Positions 1 through 9,839 of a stretch of DNA of 17,243 nucleotides are shown piece by piece. Below the pieces are notes generated by a model that saw only the letters and a program-made list of their open reading frames with translations, made no database searches and was not told where the DNA came from. A program made the translations under genes and the position numbers. Source of the stretch: Mycocentrospora acerina (taxonomy: Eukaryota > Ascomycota > Dothideomycetes > Pleosporales); contig JAKUHH010000291.1 in assembly GCA_022701365.1 (NCBI GenBank), forward strand, positions 7,403 to 24,645, written 5' to 3'. Every line of letters begins with the position of its first letter. Position 1 is the stretch's first letter.

Positions 1-15
1 CCCCCCCCCCCCCCC
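1..15. other. Poly-C run at window edge
   Basis: The window opens with 15 consecutive C, then ordinary mixed sequence. There is no TTAGGG/CCCTAA periodicity, so it is not a telomere. It may be a homopolymer or a contig-end artefact. Confidence 0.6.
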
Positions 16-98
16 ACTGTTCGGCGTCCATGACTTCTCCATCTCGCTCTTCGTGATCCCCTGATCGAAATCATAACTGGCTATACGACTCTCTCGGC

Positions 99-882
99 TT
101 GCCATTCACCGCACTCTCGACTCACCTACCGACCCCTCCAAAATCGCCTGCAACCGTACCTTTATATCCGCTGAAGCGAGCGCGCGACGCTTCCCCTTGC
201 GATAAGGATAACGATTCAGTAACGCGCATTTCCAGCCCAAGCAAAAGACGTTGTAAAGAGGGTGATTTGCTTCCCAGATAAAGTATGTCGCGCGTTGTAA
301 GCGTTGTTCTGTCTGAGCGTACCGTGTTGACTGCGACGAGTAGTGTAAGGCGAAAAGCCAGTCCGAGTCGTCATCTTACTGGGCTCTAGACCGCCCAACC
401 CTCCATCTCGCTCGCCCCAATTACTATGCCTCCAAAATCACTATTAAAGGATGCCATAGCACACTTTGGATTATTGGGAAAAGACTGGGCCGCACACTTA
501 AGAGTGGCTATATCCTAAGTGGCTCGAAGGACGCGATTGATCAAGGCCCGGACTCTCGCCTCTCTTTGTCTATAGAGCCTTTCGAAGAAGAGGCTTTCGA
601 CTGCAAGGACAACGACACACTAGCCGATTCAGTGCTAGTTGATACACTACAACGAGTGAAAGGTATATTTCAGAGCGCCATGCTCTGCACACAGTTTGGA
701 AGGACAAGAAACATGGTGTTCCAGTGCGGTCTGGTCACTGATTGGACTTTCAATAAAATTCTACGGCAAGGATAAGCTGCAGCTAGAGAGAATGTAAGCC
801 TCATCTTCCTCCTACGACTTCGCTACTGATCTTACAGGCGATCTCAAATCATAAACCCTTTGTATCCTTTGCGCATATCTGA
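99..882 (+). pseudogene. Degenerate unrecognised protein-coding gene
   Basis: I do not recognise this gene. Positions 99-281 read as a proline/serine-rich then basic segment (with THLPTPPKSP and SSPSKRR) but have no ATG start. After a frame change, a stop-free reading of about 143 codons runs from 344 to a TAA at 773. It contains SGYILSGSKDAID, SIEPFEEEAFDCKDNDTLAD and QCGLVTDWTFNKILRQG, a composition typical of a folded protein. Beyond the TAA a plausible 44-bp intron (794-837, GTAAGC...TTACAG) would keep the same frame, which then meets TGA at 880 but is otherwise open to about 984, overlapping the 3' end of the convergent regulator gene. The missing start, the frame change and two stops argue for a decayed gene, perhaps a copy of a dispersed fungal family. 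An expressed multi-exon gene with unseen introns is the alternative. Confidence 0.35.
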
Positions 883-930
883 TCCCTCTACACCAAGCAA
901 GGAGCGTTGATGCGTATCATTTTTCCACTG

Positions 931-3261
931 TCAATGTCCCACAAGATGTTGTACTTGGTAGTCGGTCGCCCAGCCAGTAGCTGACTCTATGTCGCGTAAG
1001 AGGTTGACCACCACCTGTTGTTCGTGAGGCTCACTAAGGCATTGTCCTGCAGTGAACAAAGGTTGGACAGAGTGAATATGGAACGATTCATTGAAGTGTG
1101 CAAGCGATATACCGACGATTTTGCGGCTGTGTCTCTGGCAGGCAGAGAGCACGGACTGGTATAAGTTAAAGCGAGCACACACTGTGTTGCGTCCTTGAGC
1201 CGACACGTGCGGCTTGTTCACAGACAATAAAATTTGGCTCATGTGATAGATTTGCATGGTCGAAGCAGACATTGGGGTGCTGAACCACGTTTTGGGGAAC
1301 GTGGCTTTGTTATTTCCATCCAGAAGTCGCTCTGTTGCACATGTAAGATCCTCTCTATCGAAAGGCCTGAAACTGATCGGTAGCCCGTCATACCAGGTTT
1401 GAAGTTGCCTTTGCAAGCGACACCAATGGTCCAGAAGCGACTGCTGAGCAACTCCAGCTGACGTCGCTCCGTCGCTGTACATTTTGTCGCTAACAGCCAT
1501 AAAATTAATTAGCTTGGCCACCAGCCAAACCAATTCATCACGAGACATATCTTCTCTCCTCACGTGCTCTTCATTCTCTGAAGAGATACTCTCGGTCGTG
1601 TTGTCAGAGATAATTGATCCCCAGTCGTCGATGAGAAGACCTGCTTCCTTCCACATAGAAAGATCATCCGTATCAAGTCGAGTACGAGTTTTGTTCGTTA
1701 CTACACATTATAAGTAATTTTGCTTTACAAGCGATGAAGAACACTTACATGACGCGAACACGTCTTGCCTAGCGATGCTCCAAAAAGCCGCTCTTTGGGC
1801 TTTGGACATGATATTCGTACTCATCAATGAGACTGATGGACAAGGGGAGAGCATGTGTTGAAGCACAGTACGCTCTCTTCTCATAGCAAGAAGAGACTTG
1901 GCCCCATTCAGGTGCTTGACCCATTCGGAGACGGAAGCATCTATAGATTCGTATATACAAAGAACAGCAGAAGTTGCTAACAGTTCGTCTGTACTGAAGA
2001 CAAGTGAAGAGTCACTCGAAGTCCTGCGGTGTGTGAGAGTCTGGCTGTTTGATTCATATGCAAGACCGCGATCGAATCCTCGAGATTCGCACTTGGAACT
2101 ATTAAACACATCAGCAGCATCTGCCTTCAAGGCTTGAAGAAGAAGTGTTACAGCTTTATCGTAGTACATTAAGGCTTTATATCTCCAGTCAGGAATCTGT
2201 GTGTCAGAACAGGGAGCCTGGCAGGTAGCCCGGCTTCCTCTGAGGACTTTGTGCTCTTGTACACGGGCGAGAGCCTTCGCCGCACAAGCGGCAGCTGCAT
2301 ATCTCAATAATGAATTCTCATGCGCCTCAACTAGTACGTATGATGAAAAGTATGTTCCAAGATCGAAAAGATCCATCCAGCATCCGGGCCCTTCCGAGAA
2401 CGAGCGTAGCAAGAAAGCGATTTCACGGTCCTGTCTAATCATAGACTCATTGCCTGAGCAGGCCGAGGAACGGATGGAGCCTGACCAAAAAGTCGACGTA
2501 GACGTATGCGGCATTCGATATTCGGAAAATCCGGAGAGCGGTGTGGGGCGTAGACCACTTGGTGAAGGCGTCACAGATTGGGCACAATACGTGATTGGGC
2601 ACAAGTAACGGTTGCAGAGCGTAGGCGGAGGTGAGACTGACTTTTTCACTGTAGGACTTGGAACAGTTGTTGGCAAACACTGTATCAAAGCCGGTAACGT
2701 GCCAAACTCAGGAGTAGAGCTAATTGGCATGCTCGTTGGACTTAAACTCGAGAGTGTACTTGTGCATGGATGCACATGACTTAGTTCTAGACATAAAATA
2801 GATATCCAAGGTTCGGGAGGAGTTGGTGGATCTACTGAGTTCGTACACAAGGTCTCGAAGTATGGTATGCAAGGGTCCAGGTACCGGTTCGCAGCGTCGA
2901 TGAAGATTACTATAGAAGATTATCAGAAGAAGGCTTGTCAGTATCTGGAGGAAACTAACCGTCTGCAGGAATATCTAGCCATACAGTATCATCCGCGAAT
3001 GTGTCTCTGTATGCGTAAAAGCCTTTTAGCGAATTTCTGTTTTCCAACTTGTCGGTGTTCATAGAGGCATTGTGTTGGTGACAAAAGACTATTCCGGCGC
3101 CTGGAGTGCATTTCCTTGAAGTCTTTTCACATCGTCTACACACAGGCTTCCTCTCATCACATTTCAACCTCCGCTGGCGACAGGTGAGACTATCTGGTAG
3201 TTAATAAGCGTAATAGTGATGATAAGCAGAAGACCGCTTACCATCCGGTTCGCGAGCGCAT
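931..3261 (-). CDS. Zn(II)2Cys6 fungal transcription factor, four exons
   Basis: This encodes a predicted nuclear, sequence-specific regulator of 726 residues. Exons on the minus strand are 3261-3242, 3189-2960, 2909-1749 and 1700-931. Introns are 52, 50 and 48 bp, all GT-AG (donors GTAAGC, GTTAGT, GTAAGT; acceptors ATAG, ATAG, GTAG), and the spliced length is a multiple of three. The protein begins MRSRTGCLTCRQRRLKC; splicing intron 1 builds the first cluster cysteine codon as TG|T. Cysteines 7, 10, 17, 24, 27 and 34 give Cx2Cx6Cx6Cx2Cx6C, the GAL4-type binuclear zinc cluster. Next come GAGIVFCHQHNASMN and DDTVWLDIPADVIFIDAA (across intron 2), then a Ser/Pro-rich linker. A long helical region follows (GPGCWMDLFDLGTYFSS, RYAAAACAAKALARV, AAFWSIARQDVFAS across intron 3) and resembles fungal-specific transcription-factor domains, probably the Fungal_trans_2 type. 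The C-terminus is LLRDIESATGWATDYQVQHLVGH. No stop or frameshift was found. Targets are unknown. Confidence 0.85.
3190..3241 (-). other. Intron 1 of the 726-residue regulator
   Basis: This 52-bp intron has donor GGATG|GTAAGC and acceptor GATAG|TCTCACC, with a TTAAC branch-like site a short distance before the acceptor. It interrupts the codon of the first zinc-ligand cysteine. Without it the N-terminus would lack an ATG and that cysteine, so it decides the gene start. Confidence 0.8.
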
Positions 3262-3927
3262 CTCAGACGTGAGATGTGATTTGTTTGGCTTTGTCAGAGC
3301 AGCCCTAGTACCAAGAGTCTTATTTCAAACCTGTGAGTGTAGGAAGCAACTCTCACATAACTGATAGGCATTGGGTACCATCTGCCAGCATATGGGCCAC
3401 GCAGCCTTTGTGCTAAGACTTGAAGCAGGGTCTAGGTGTAGTTAGCGCCAGCGCGGATCCTTCAGCACAGTCTAGAGTACCATGAACGAACTGGCGGGAC
3501 TCTTCATCTTTGCTTTATTTGTGTTATCTTAAATCGTCAAAGCCCTGCTAAATCTGGGGTAGAGCGAGGAAATAGTGTTCGGAGCGCGCGCATGAGTAGA
3601 ATCACGTCAGGCACCGTCGCCAACTCATGCACTATTACGCGATGACTGGACATGTAGGATGGGAAATTTCGGGAACCGATCAGCTTCATACCAAGAGGTC
3701 AGTCCCTTTTCTTTGCTTCAGTCGTCGAGACAAACTTTAGATCGATCACTATGCCACTCTTTTACGAGCACTAACCCCGTATCCCGGACGCAAGTCCGGA
3801 GTAATTGATCCTACCAGCCCTTAGTGTTACAGTCGCAGCCGTCTTTACGCCGAGATACCGGTCAGATATTTATACTTCTAATCTACTCGACAGGTTGCCT
3901 GTCATTTATATTATCGGCAAGAACATA
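3262..3927. other. Intergenic region upstream of the regulator gene
   Basis: About 670 bp of mixed composition between the regulator start codon and transposon element 1. It must hold the regulator promoter. I see no convincing TATA box, repeat or RNA gene, and the short open frames here look random. Confidence 0.5.
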
Positions 3928-3979
3928 CCGTGCCGGTGCACGCAACAATCGAAATCGCGCAACGATCGTGCGACACCAT
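3928..3979 (+). repeat. Element 1 left terminal inverted repeat
   Basis: It starts CCGTGCCGGTGC after TA and ends ACACCAT. It holds two tandem 17-bp units (3941-3957 and 3958-3974), each starting CGCAAC[A/G]ATCG. It aligns without gaps to the reverse complement of 5982-6033. Confidence 0.75.
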
Positions 3980-4017
3980 AACACCTTGAACTTCAACGCG
4001 TCATAACTCGGTCATTA

Positions 4018-5880
4018 TGGAGTCAATTGAGGCTGCGATTGCAGCTATCGGAGGTCCAGATTTACGGGAATCTTTCTTATGCATAGCAATTGCAGAGACT
4101 TATTTTGTTAAGCGTGTTACACCGTCGCGCAGGTACTAGTAGTTTCAAATGTTGCGTGCAGTCCAGGCGGTCAATCAATGCAAGCTCAACCTACAACAAG
4201 AGTTGGACATTATATGATATAGAAGGACTTGCAGAGTGACGGCTCCCATCTACAGGGGCTCTCGTCTAAAATCTGCGTCGGACGTTGCCAAGAAGCCTGT
4301 CTCTGAGAGCTAGGTCACACGCTTCATTAACCGATATTCATCCCAACTCACACCGTAATGAACGGCCGATATGGATGCCAAACGCCACTAGGCTGATATA
4401 GGAATAAAATATTGTCGACACTTTGACCTTTTGCATGAGAAAATTAACCAGTATGACATTGAGCCTCGCCACACATACAATATAGATGAGAAGGGCTTCT
4501 TGACTGGGATCATCGGCCGCCCAAAACAGGTGTTCAGTAGGCGGATGTGGAAGAAGAAGGAAGTCAAAGAAACTCTTCAAGATGGCTCACGTAAGTGAAG
4601 CACCCTCTTGGCATGTGTGTGCGCGGATGGGTCAGCTCTACCACCAGGCATCATCTATGAAGCTGTTAGCAAAGGCATACAATCAACCTGGGTTGAGGAT
4701 ATCAAAGTTGGGAAATAAACGGCGCACGTCACCTCGTTCTCTGGCTGGACGAGGAATGATACGGGAGTTGCCTCGCTTGAACAGGTGTTTGATCAATACA
4801 CCAAGAAGAAAGCAAGACGTGCATACCAATTACTCGTCGTTAATGCCCATGGGAGCCACCTGACGTTGGATTCTATCAAATATTGTGATCAAAATTGAAT
4901 ACTCCTGGCTGTGTTACCACCAAATTCAATCCACACGCTTCAGCCGCTTGATGTGGTGATGTTCAAGTCTCTTTGATCAGCGTGCTCGTAGGAGCTGACA
5001 AGCCACACTCATAAGACTCAGGGGCTTGTACCGATCAAGAAGAGCAATTTTTTCCCTTTGTTCTGGAAGGCATGAGTAAGCTCCTTCACGAAGAAACTCA
5101 TACTCAAGTCCTTTGAAGCAACGGGCATATGGCCAATAGACCCAGGAGTAATACTTAAAAGATTCGCCAACACCATCCTAGATGATCAGGAGTCACGGGA
5201 AAGCTCAACCTCGAGACTTAGTAAATCTGATTGGAGGAAAACGAGAGAGCTAGTTCGTGCTGCTACGAAGGACGGGACTACAGAGGAGGCTAAAAATCCG
5301 AATCTTTCGCCCTACCTTCTTTAGGTTCAAAATGAACTTCTTGGCTATGAGCATGCAGGGTTGAGGGAGGCTCTTACTACCAAGAAGAAACATGAGAAGT
5401 GCAGCAAACCTCTAGATCTTCAACAATGCTAGGAACATCACGGTGTAGCTACTTTCTGGTCGCCTAGTAAAGTAAGAGAGGCACAGACTCGCTTGACAAT
5501 CAAAGAACGTAAGGAGAAGAACGAACAGCACCAAAAACAGAGAGGATTGAGCAAAAAATGCTGAACAAGGAGAGAAAGGACCAGGAGAATAAGGAGAAGC
5601 GTATGGTGATGGAGGGAGCCAAAGTATTGAGAGAGAAAGAGAGGGCTGATCTTGCAGCTGAACGAGCTCGTAAAAAACAGGGGAACGAAGATAGGAAAGC
5701 ACTCTGTTTATCCTAAAAAGGTAAAAGGAAGACTTTTAGATCCTCTCAGCGAGTCTTCAAGCGTCAGAAACAAGTGGTAGATGCATCAGCTGGTGGTGAG
5801 TCGCCTGAAGCTGTTCCAGCACCTGCACTAGTAAAGTCCCGCAGGGGCCGCATCATAGAACTTCCTTGCAAATTCAAGTA
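4018..5880 (+). pseudogene. Broken pogo-like transposase (element 1)
   Basis: In intact relatives this protein cuts and rejoins element ends in the nucleus. The ATG at 4018 starts MESIEAAIAAIGGPDLRES, parallel to MAAIDEALAAIEARGPGE of element 2 (psq-type helix-turn-helix region). Recognisable pieces in shifting frames include EKINQYDIEPRHTYNIDEKGF around 4437-4500 (first catalytic Asp), the DGHGSHLT-equivalent near 4850 (now damaged) and the HTLQPLDVV-equivalent near 4930. The tail from about 5555 to 5880 is one open K/E/R-rich, probably coiled-coil stretch interrupted by a stop, and ends RRGRIIELPCKFK-stop, matching the end of element 2. More than a dozen stops and several frame changes make it nonfunctional. 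Confidence 0.8.
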
Positions 5881-5981
5881 GTGCAGAATTATGGCAAAGA
5901 GTAAACAAGTACTCCACTACAATATCTTATGTTAGTGGCTATTTTGTGGAGCTCTATAGCCTCATTTTTGGTTGCGTTGAA

Positions 5982-6033
5982 ATGGTGTTCCGTGATCGTT
6001 GCGCGAATCCGATCGTTGCGCGCACGAACAAAG
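5982..6033 (-). repeat. Element 1 right terminal inverted repeat
   Basis: The reverse complement reads CTTTGTTCGTGCGCGCAACG... and carries the two CGCAACGATC units 17 bp apart. The outermost 8 bases have diverged most from the left end. Confidence 0.75.
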
Positions 6034-6045
6034 TGAACGTGTAGA

Positions 6046-6080
6046 AAGTTGGTGGGGTGTCCTACTCGCTTGTAGAACAC
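6046..6080 (+). repeat. Stray terminal-repeat fragment of the element 4 family
   Basis: AAGTTGGTGGGGTGTCC followed by TACTCGCTTGTAGAACAC closely matches the inner part of the element 4 terminal repeat read as a right end (GAAGTTGGTGGGGTG...ACTCGCTTGTA), minus about one repeat unit. It sits 12 bp from the end of element 1. No rest of that element is visible on either side. Confidence 0.5.
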
Positions 6081-6387
6081 TATACCGTAAACATTAGAAA
6101 AGACAGGACTTGTGTATTGCTTAGCAAAGACGGATAAAAGACTATACACACGATAAAAGCTTAGGTGATAAAACATGTAGGAAGTTAACCTTATTCGCTG
6201 ACGTCTATTGTTGGGCTTCTTGTCTGGGTAGATGAGGACGGATGTATGACGGCCTCTAACGAAGTGGGAGGCAGAAGAGGACTATGCCTCTCTAAGCTAG
6301 ATTTGGTTAAGAATGCGCCTAGATGCGACAAGCATCAACGTAACGAGTTAACATACCCACGTCTGAAGGAAATTTTTGCCATAGACT
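6081..6387. other. Unassigned intergenic sequence
   Basis: About 300 bp between the stray terminal repeat and the remnant regulator gene. I see no recognisable coding, repeat or RNA signal; part may be decayed 3' sequence of the remnant regulator. Confidence 0.4.
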
Positions 6388-6967
6388 TCATGGGCCCTGT
6401 TGTCCCTTCAACAGTTTGCTGGGAGAGGGAAATATGTAAGACGCCGGATCACTGGGCGAATCTAGAACTTGACGGAGAGAGGGTAGTGTTACGGGCTGTC
6501 TGGATTTGTAGCAATTTGGAAAAGGTGGTCTGCAAGACAATTGTTGCATGAGCGGACCTCCATGACGAACGTGATCTGCCAACTCCTGAATGCGCTGAGA
6601 CGGTGAGGTGTCTGAGGTGTTTGCTTGTATTTGGCTGAGAACTTCCTGAGCTTCATGCTCAGGAAGCAGGCAGAAAATGTTGTAGAGTTGGCGCAGATTC
6701 AGCAGTTCTCTTTGCATCTCCTGGTACCTCCGTTTGATGGCCTGCGACGGCGTCTCGTTTGGACCCACCTCGTATATGCACTCCTTGCTCTTTTGGAGAT
6801 GTACAGATCGGACGGCTGCCATCACACTTCGTCTTCCTTTTCCTGCATTACGCACACGCACCGATATTTGTCAGACGTTTTGGTTTTCGAATCAGAAGTG
6901 TTCGGCTTCGCTGCTGCAGCGATGTCTCTTGTTCTACGGGAGCGGGTAGGATAAGGCAGGGGTACAT
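6388..6967 (-). pseudogene. N-terminal remnant of a Zn2Cys6 regulator
   Basis: Reading from an ATG at 6967: MYPCLILPAPVEQETSLQQR..., then GACA-stop-CRKRKTKCDGSRPICTS, a binuclear zinc-cluster signature. A TAA at 6850-6848 falls between the first two cysteines. A frame change near 6795-6800 removes the fifth cysteine. The second frame then runs QKSKECIYEVGPNETPSQA, KRRYQEMQRELLNLRQLYN (a likely short dimerisation coiled coil) and SQRIQELADHVRHG to a TGA at 6390-6388. In this kind of fungal regulator, the sixth cysteine followed by IYE and a coiled-coil linker is usual. Only DNA-binding and linker parts are seen and no regulatory domain follows, so it is truncated as well as mutated. The splits are too tight for introns (under 25 nt), which supports a pseudogene. 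Confidence 0.7.
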
Positions 6968-8098
6968 CGTTGGAGCACTTCGGAAAGAGAAGGCATAGAA
7001 GAGTTGCGTACAAGTTAGGATTCTGTGCGAGCTAATCGTACTGATATCGGCTTGTGGAACGCAACAGGAATTCTTCAAATAGAAGGTGTGCCATTGGGAT
7101 AAGATATACCAAAAGCAAGGCTTTTTTATTTGGAATGATTCGACGAGAAACACTCAAAACTAAGTGGTAGGCTCTTGTTTACCGGAGTTTCCGTCCAACC
7201 TTTATGACAGGCTCGTTGATAACTCATCTGGAGGAAATGCTCAAAACTACACGAGCGTGCGATTGAGATCATCCGCACAGCCTAGCGGCAATACGGGGCC
7301 GAAACTTTTAGGTTGAGCGGCCCATCTGTTGTGGAGCAAGCTCCGTTAGCGCAGAAATGATACAGCGATGAGTTCTCCTTTGCTCCGCCGAAAACTAGCA
7401 CGACTTTCACCGCGCATAGATCGAACAACGGTATTCCGACTTTGATAAGATACAGCCATAATAATGCACAGAGTTCCAAATACTATGACTAGCCTGAGGG
7501 ACCGGAATATTGGAGTGTTGTGTACAGGTGCAAAGGTCTCTGAAATTGCTGACACGCTTATCAACACCGAACATGCTATCCGTCAATACCACCAACAACT
7601 TAACTGATGATCCTCGCAACGACAGGCTGTGATACTATCGCGTTGTGTAAAGAAGTTATCGTATCGAGCAGCTCGAAAGAGATTCCAAGATCCTGTGGCG
7701 TACCCCACGGGCGAACTGCTTGCTAGAGTGTGCTGCAAAGGGGCGAGGAACTAGTCACATGGGCAAGTGGCGGGAAGGGAGTCCGAGCTTCGTGCTATGC
7801 CTGAACAGAAACCAAAAAGCAAGTCTAGATCTCATCTCAAAAAGTAATGTTTTGTTTCATGCCCCTTTCTCAACCCATGCTCTGTACATACAAATTCGCG
7901 AAACTAAGGGATACAAAAGCATCGTCAACGATTTCTTAGGTTACCTTAGCATGCATACAAAAATAAATGTATCCACCTCATCATCCCCTGTGGTACATTG
8001 TTGTCTTTAAAATTTCGAGTCTTGCTCACTGTCCTTTGATCCGTGACTCTCGCTAAGCCGGGGCTGCATTTAGTAGCAAAGGTCCCAACAGCGCATCA
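6968..8098. other. Intergenic region with a possible transposase fossil
   Basis: This is about 1.1 kb without a convincing gene. One plus-strand reading at about 7500-7734 (AKVSEIADTLINTEHAIRQY, then two stops, then LSRCVKKLSYRAARKRF) looks vaguely like the helix-turn-helix part of a Tc1-type transposase, but this is weak. The end nearest 8168 should contain the promoter and 5' leader of the following regulator gene. Confidence 0.35.
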
Positions 8099-8167
8099 AT
8101 GGTCGAGCATTGCCGTCTTAGCAGTCTCCACTTTTGCTACAACATAGCTGCTCTTCGGCCTTATTGT

Positions 8168-9452
8168 ATGGATAGTGCCTCATCAAAAAAGTACCACGTG
8201 CCTTCTAGCAGCGACAACCGCGTGCGAACTATGTACACGAACGCCACAGGCTGTCCGTCCGGGTTTGCCTGTCCACCACTCAGACAGCCGAAGGTTGCCA
8301 TCTCGCGCCTTCAGATACCATACGACATCCAGAACACGCCTAAAGACCGACGTCGAGTGCAAAGAGCGTGTGCAGAGGTACGTACGAGCTGTAGACAGTG
8401 GCCAGAACAGTGCTGCTACAGCACCTGGGGTTCTCAGGTGATGGTTGAATGGTGTTTTGTAACATTTACACTCATCTAGTAGACTGGAGTCATGTTCAAT
8501 TTATTCTCTTTTAGTAGCAGATGCTAACAGTAATCCACGCGTAGTGCCGCTTACACAAGACCAAATGCACCGGTGATAGGCCGCAATGCAAGCACTGCGC
8601 GCTCACAAACCGCGACTGCGTGTACATGCTGTGCCGGAAAGACAGGCTGAAGATGTGCGCGCCAGTTCTTGTGTAGCATGTGTCATTGCGCTAACGAGCC
8701 CAGCGTCACCCAGCGATGTGTCCAGATGGTGGGACTTTTGGAAGTACTGAAAACCCGCGTGAGCGAAGAGGACAGGGCGAAAATTGCGGACATTTTGGAC
8801 GCTGTACGTACCAAACGTCTGCTAGCGCTGATGATATGTCAAACCCACACTGCTGACACGCCTTTAGATCGAGCGAGAATCACCGGATATTCGGCAGGAG
8901 ACAGCACCTTTGAATTTTCAAACCCACACCCATGATTCCCAGGAAGGCAGAGATGTTGATGTCAAAAACTCCCAGGAGTTCAATACAGAACTTCCAAACG
9001 TGCGCAAAGACGATCGCATGTTCGCTACAGACATTGTGGAGAAGAACTCCATGATGCAGTGGCTCCAGGCAGTTGAAGCAGGGCAGGCACAGCAAGTGGA
9101 CAAAGAAGCGACGAGAATCATGTCTCTGCGAAGAGTATCATACGTGAAGAGTGGCGAACAGGCAAATCTCGTTAATTCTTCCAAAAGTATGGTGAAGCGG
9201 CATGCTCTAGACACGTCTGACCATTGGATGGAAGGTGCAATGGCGTATTCCGATCAACACGCGCAGGACATTGGATCCAATGCTGGCCCGATTGCATGTG
9301 TGCAGGCGCAGTCTATCCCGATGGCCCCACCATCATCTACAGCCCTAGGCCCGCCAACCTTCGCACTGTACAGCCCTGTGACGGTTCATTCTACGTTCTC
9401 TCTCAAAAACGGGACTTGCTTCTTCAACAACCCTTTTCTGGTAGCGAGCTGA
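8168..9452 (+). CDS. Zn(II)2Cys6 transcription factor, short form, four exons
   Basis: This predicts a 334-residue nuclear DNA-binding regulator. Exons are 8168-8377, 8545-8654, 8704-8803 and 8868-9452. Introns are 167, 49 and 64 bp, all GT-AG, with branch-like GCTAAC (introns 1 and 2) and CTGAC (intron 3); the frame is kept throughout. Intron 1 joins RRRVQRACAE to CRLHKTKC. The resulting cysteines 68, 71, 78, 85, 88 and 95 form a perfect Cx2Cx6Cx6Cx2Cx6C cluster. RKDRLKIVTQRCVQMVGLLE follows, spliced across intron 2, with SEEDRAKIADILDA, a probable dimerisation helix. Exon 4 contains MFATDIVEKNSMMQWLQAV, a linker seen in several fungal C6 proteins, then low-complexity sequence and a stop. 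The middle-homology domain usually found downstream is not visible, so the protein is short: a truncated gene, a DNA-binding-only regulator, or missed 3' exons. An in-frame ATG at 8099 would add 23 residues. Intron 1 is long for this genome. Confidence 0.65.
8378..8544 (+). other. Intron 1 of the 334-residue regulator
   Basis: The donor is GCAGAG|GTACGT and the acceptor CGCGTAG|TGCCGC, with a strong TGCTAAC branch site at 8522-8528. Removing it places CAE directly before C and completes the zinc cluster. At 167 bp it is about three times the other introns here. Confidence 0.6.
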
Positions 9453-9839
9453 TGACCACGGCGGGACGATGATTCCTCGGGTGATAGTTGTCTTAGCACA
9501 AGGAAGGCACCTACGGGGCCGTTCAAAGCCTCAGCACGGGGGTTAGCGTGTTTTGTTTAAGAAGTGAAAAGCGCTGAAAGAGCAACGGTGACTTTAGAAC
9601 ATGAGGTGTAGATTAGAAAACTGCTAGCCAACACTGGTAGTCTATCATGTATATTAGCACAGAAACAAAGTTTTGTCAAGTTGTCTTAGCCCTTCGTAAT
9701 GCCTTGACTATGACAGTCGAGATTTGCTAGAGTGCTAAGGAGATCTTACGTTCATTTTTTTGGAGCGCATCAGTTGTGACGTGGCCCACCAGTGGATAGG
9801 CTACCTTTGCCAAGACCACACTTCTCAACCTTAACTCCA
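9453..9839. other. Intergenic region downstream of the short regulator
   Basis: About 390 bp. I see no fungal transcription-factor domain continuing from the preceding gene and no other gene. The last part, before 9840, would be the 5' leader and terminal region of a fossil transposon, but no clear terminal repeat survives. Confidence 0.45.

Larger units (their letters stand above)
3928..6033 (+). mobile_element. Element 1: degenerate pogo/Fot1-like DNA transposon
   Basis: This is a Tc1/mariner-superfamily element of about 2.1 kb. It is bounded by 52-bp imperfect terminal inverted repeats (39 of 52 positions match) and preceded by a TA at 3926-3927; the matching right TA has become TG. Inside is a transposase related to that of element 2, broken by many stops and indels. 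Its base composition stays mixed, unlike element 3, so it decayed more by indels and general mutation than by saturating RIP. Confidence 0.75.

Noticed and set aside
1..15. Telomere or subtelomere start.
   Set aside because: It is a pure C homopolymer without the CCCTAA period.
2201..2608. A 135-codon plus-strand open frame.
   Set aside because: It is antisense to exon 3 of the intact regulator and a shadow of its codon structure.
5412..5702. A 96-codon minus-strand hydrophobic open frame resembling a membrane protein.
   Set aside because: It is antisense to the K/E-rich coiled-coil tail of the element 1 transposase; reading purine-rich coding DNA backwards gives Leu/Phe/Ser-rich shadows.
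7720..8010. A 96-codon plus-strand open frame upstream of the short regulator gene.
   Set aside because: The composition is random-looking and no motif or homologue is recognisable; it is probably leader or promoter sequence.
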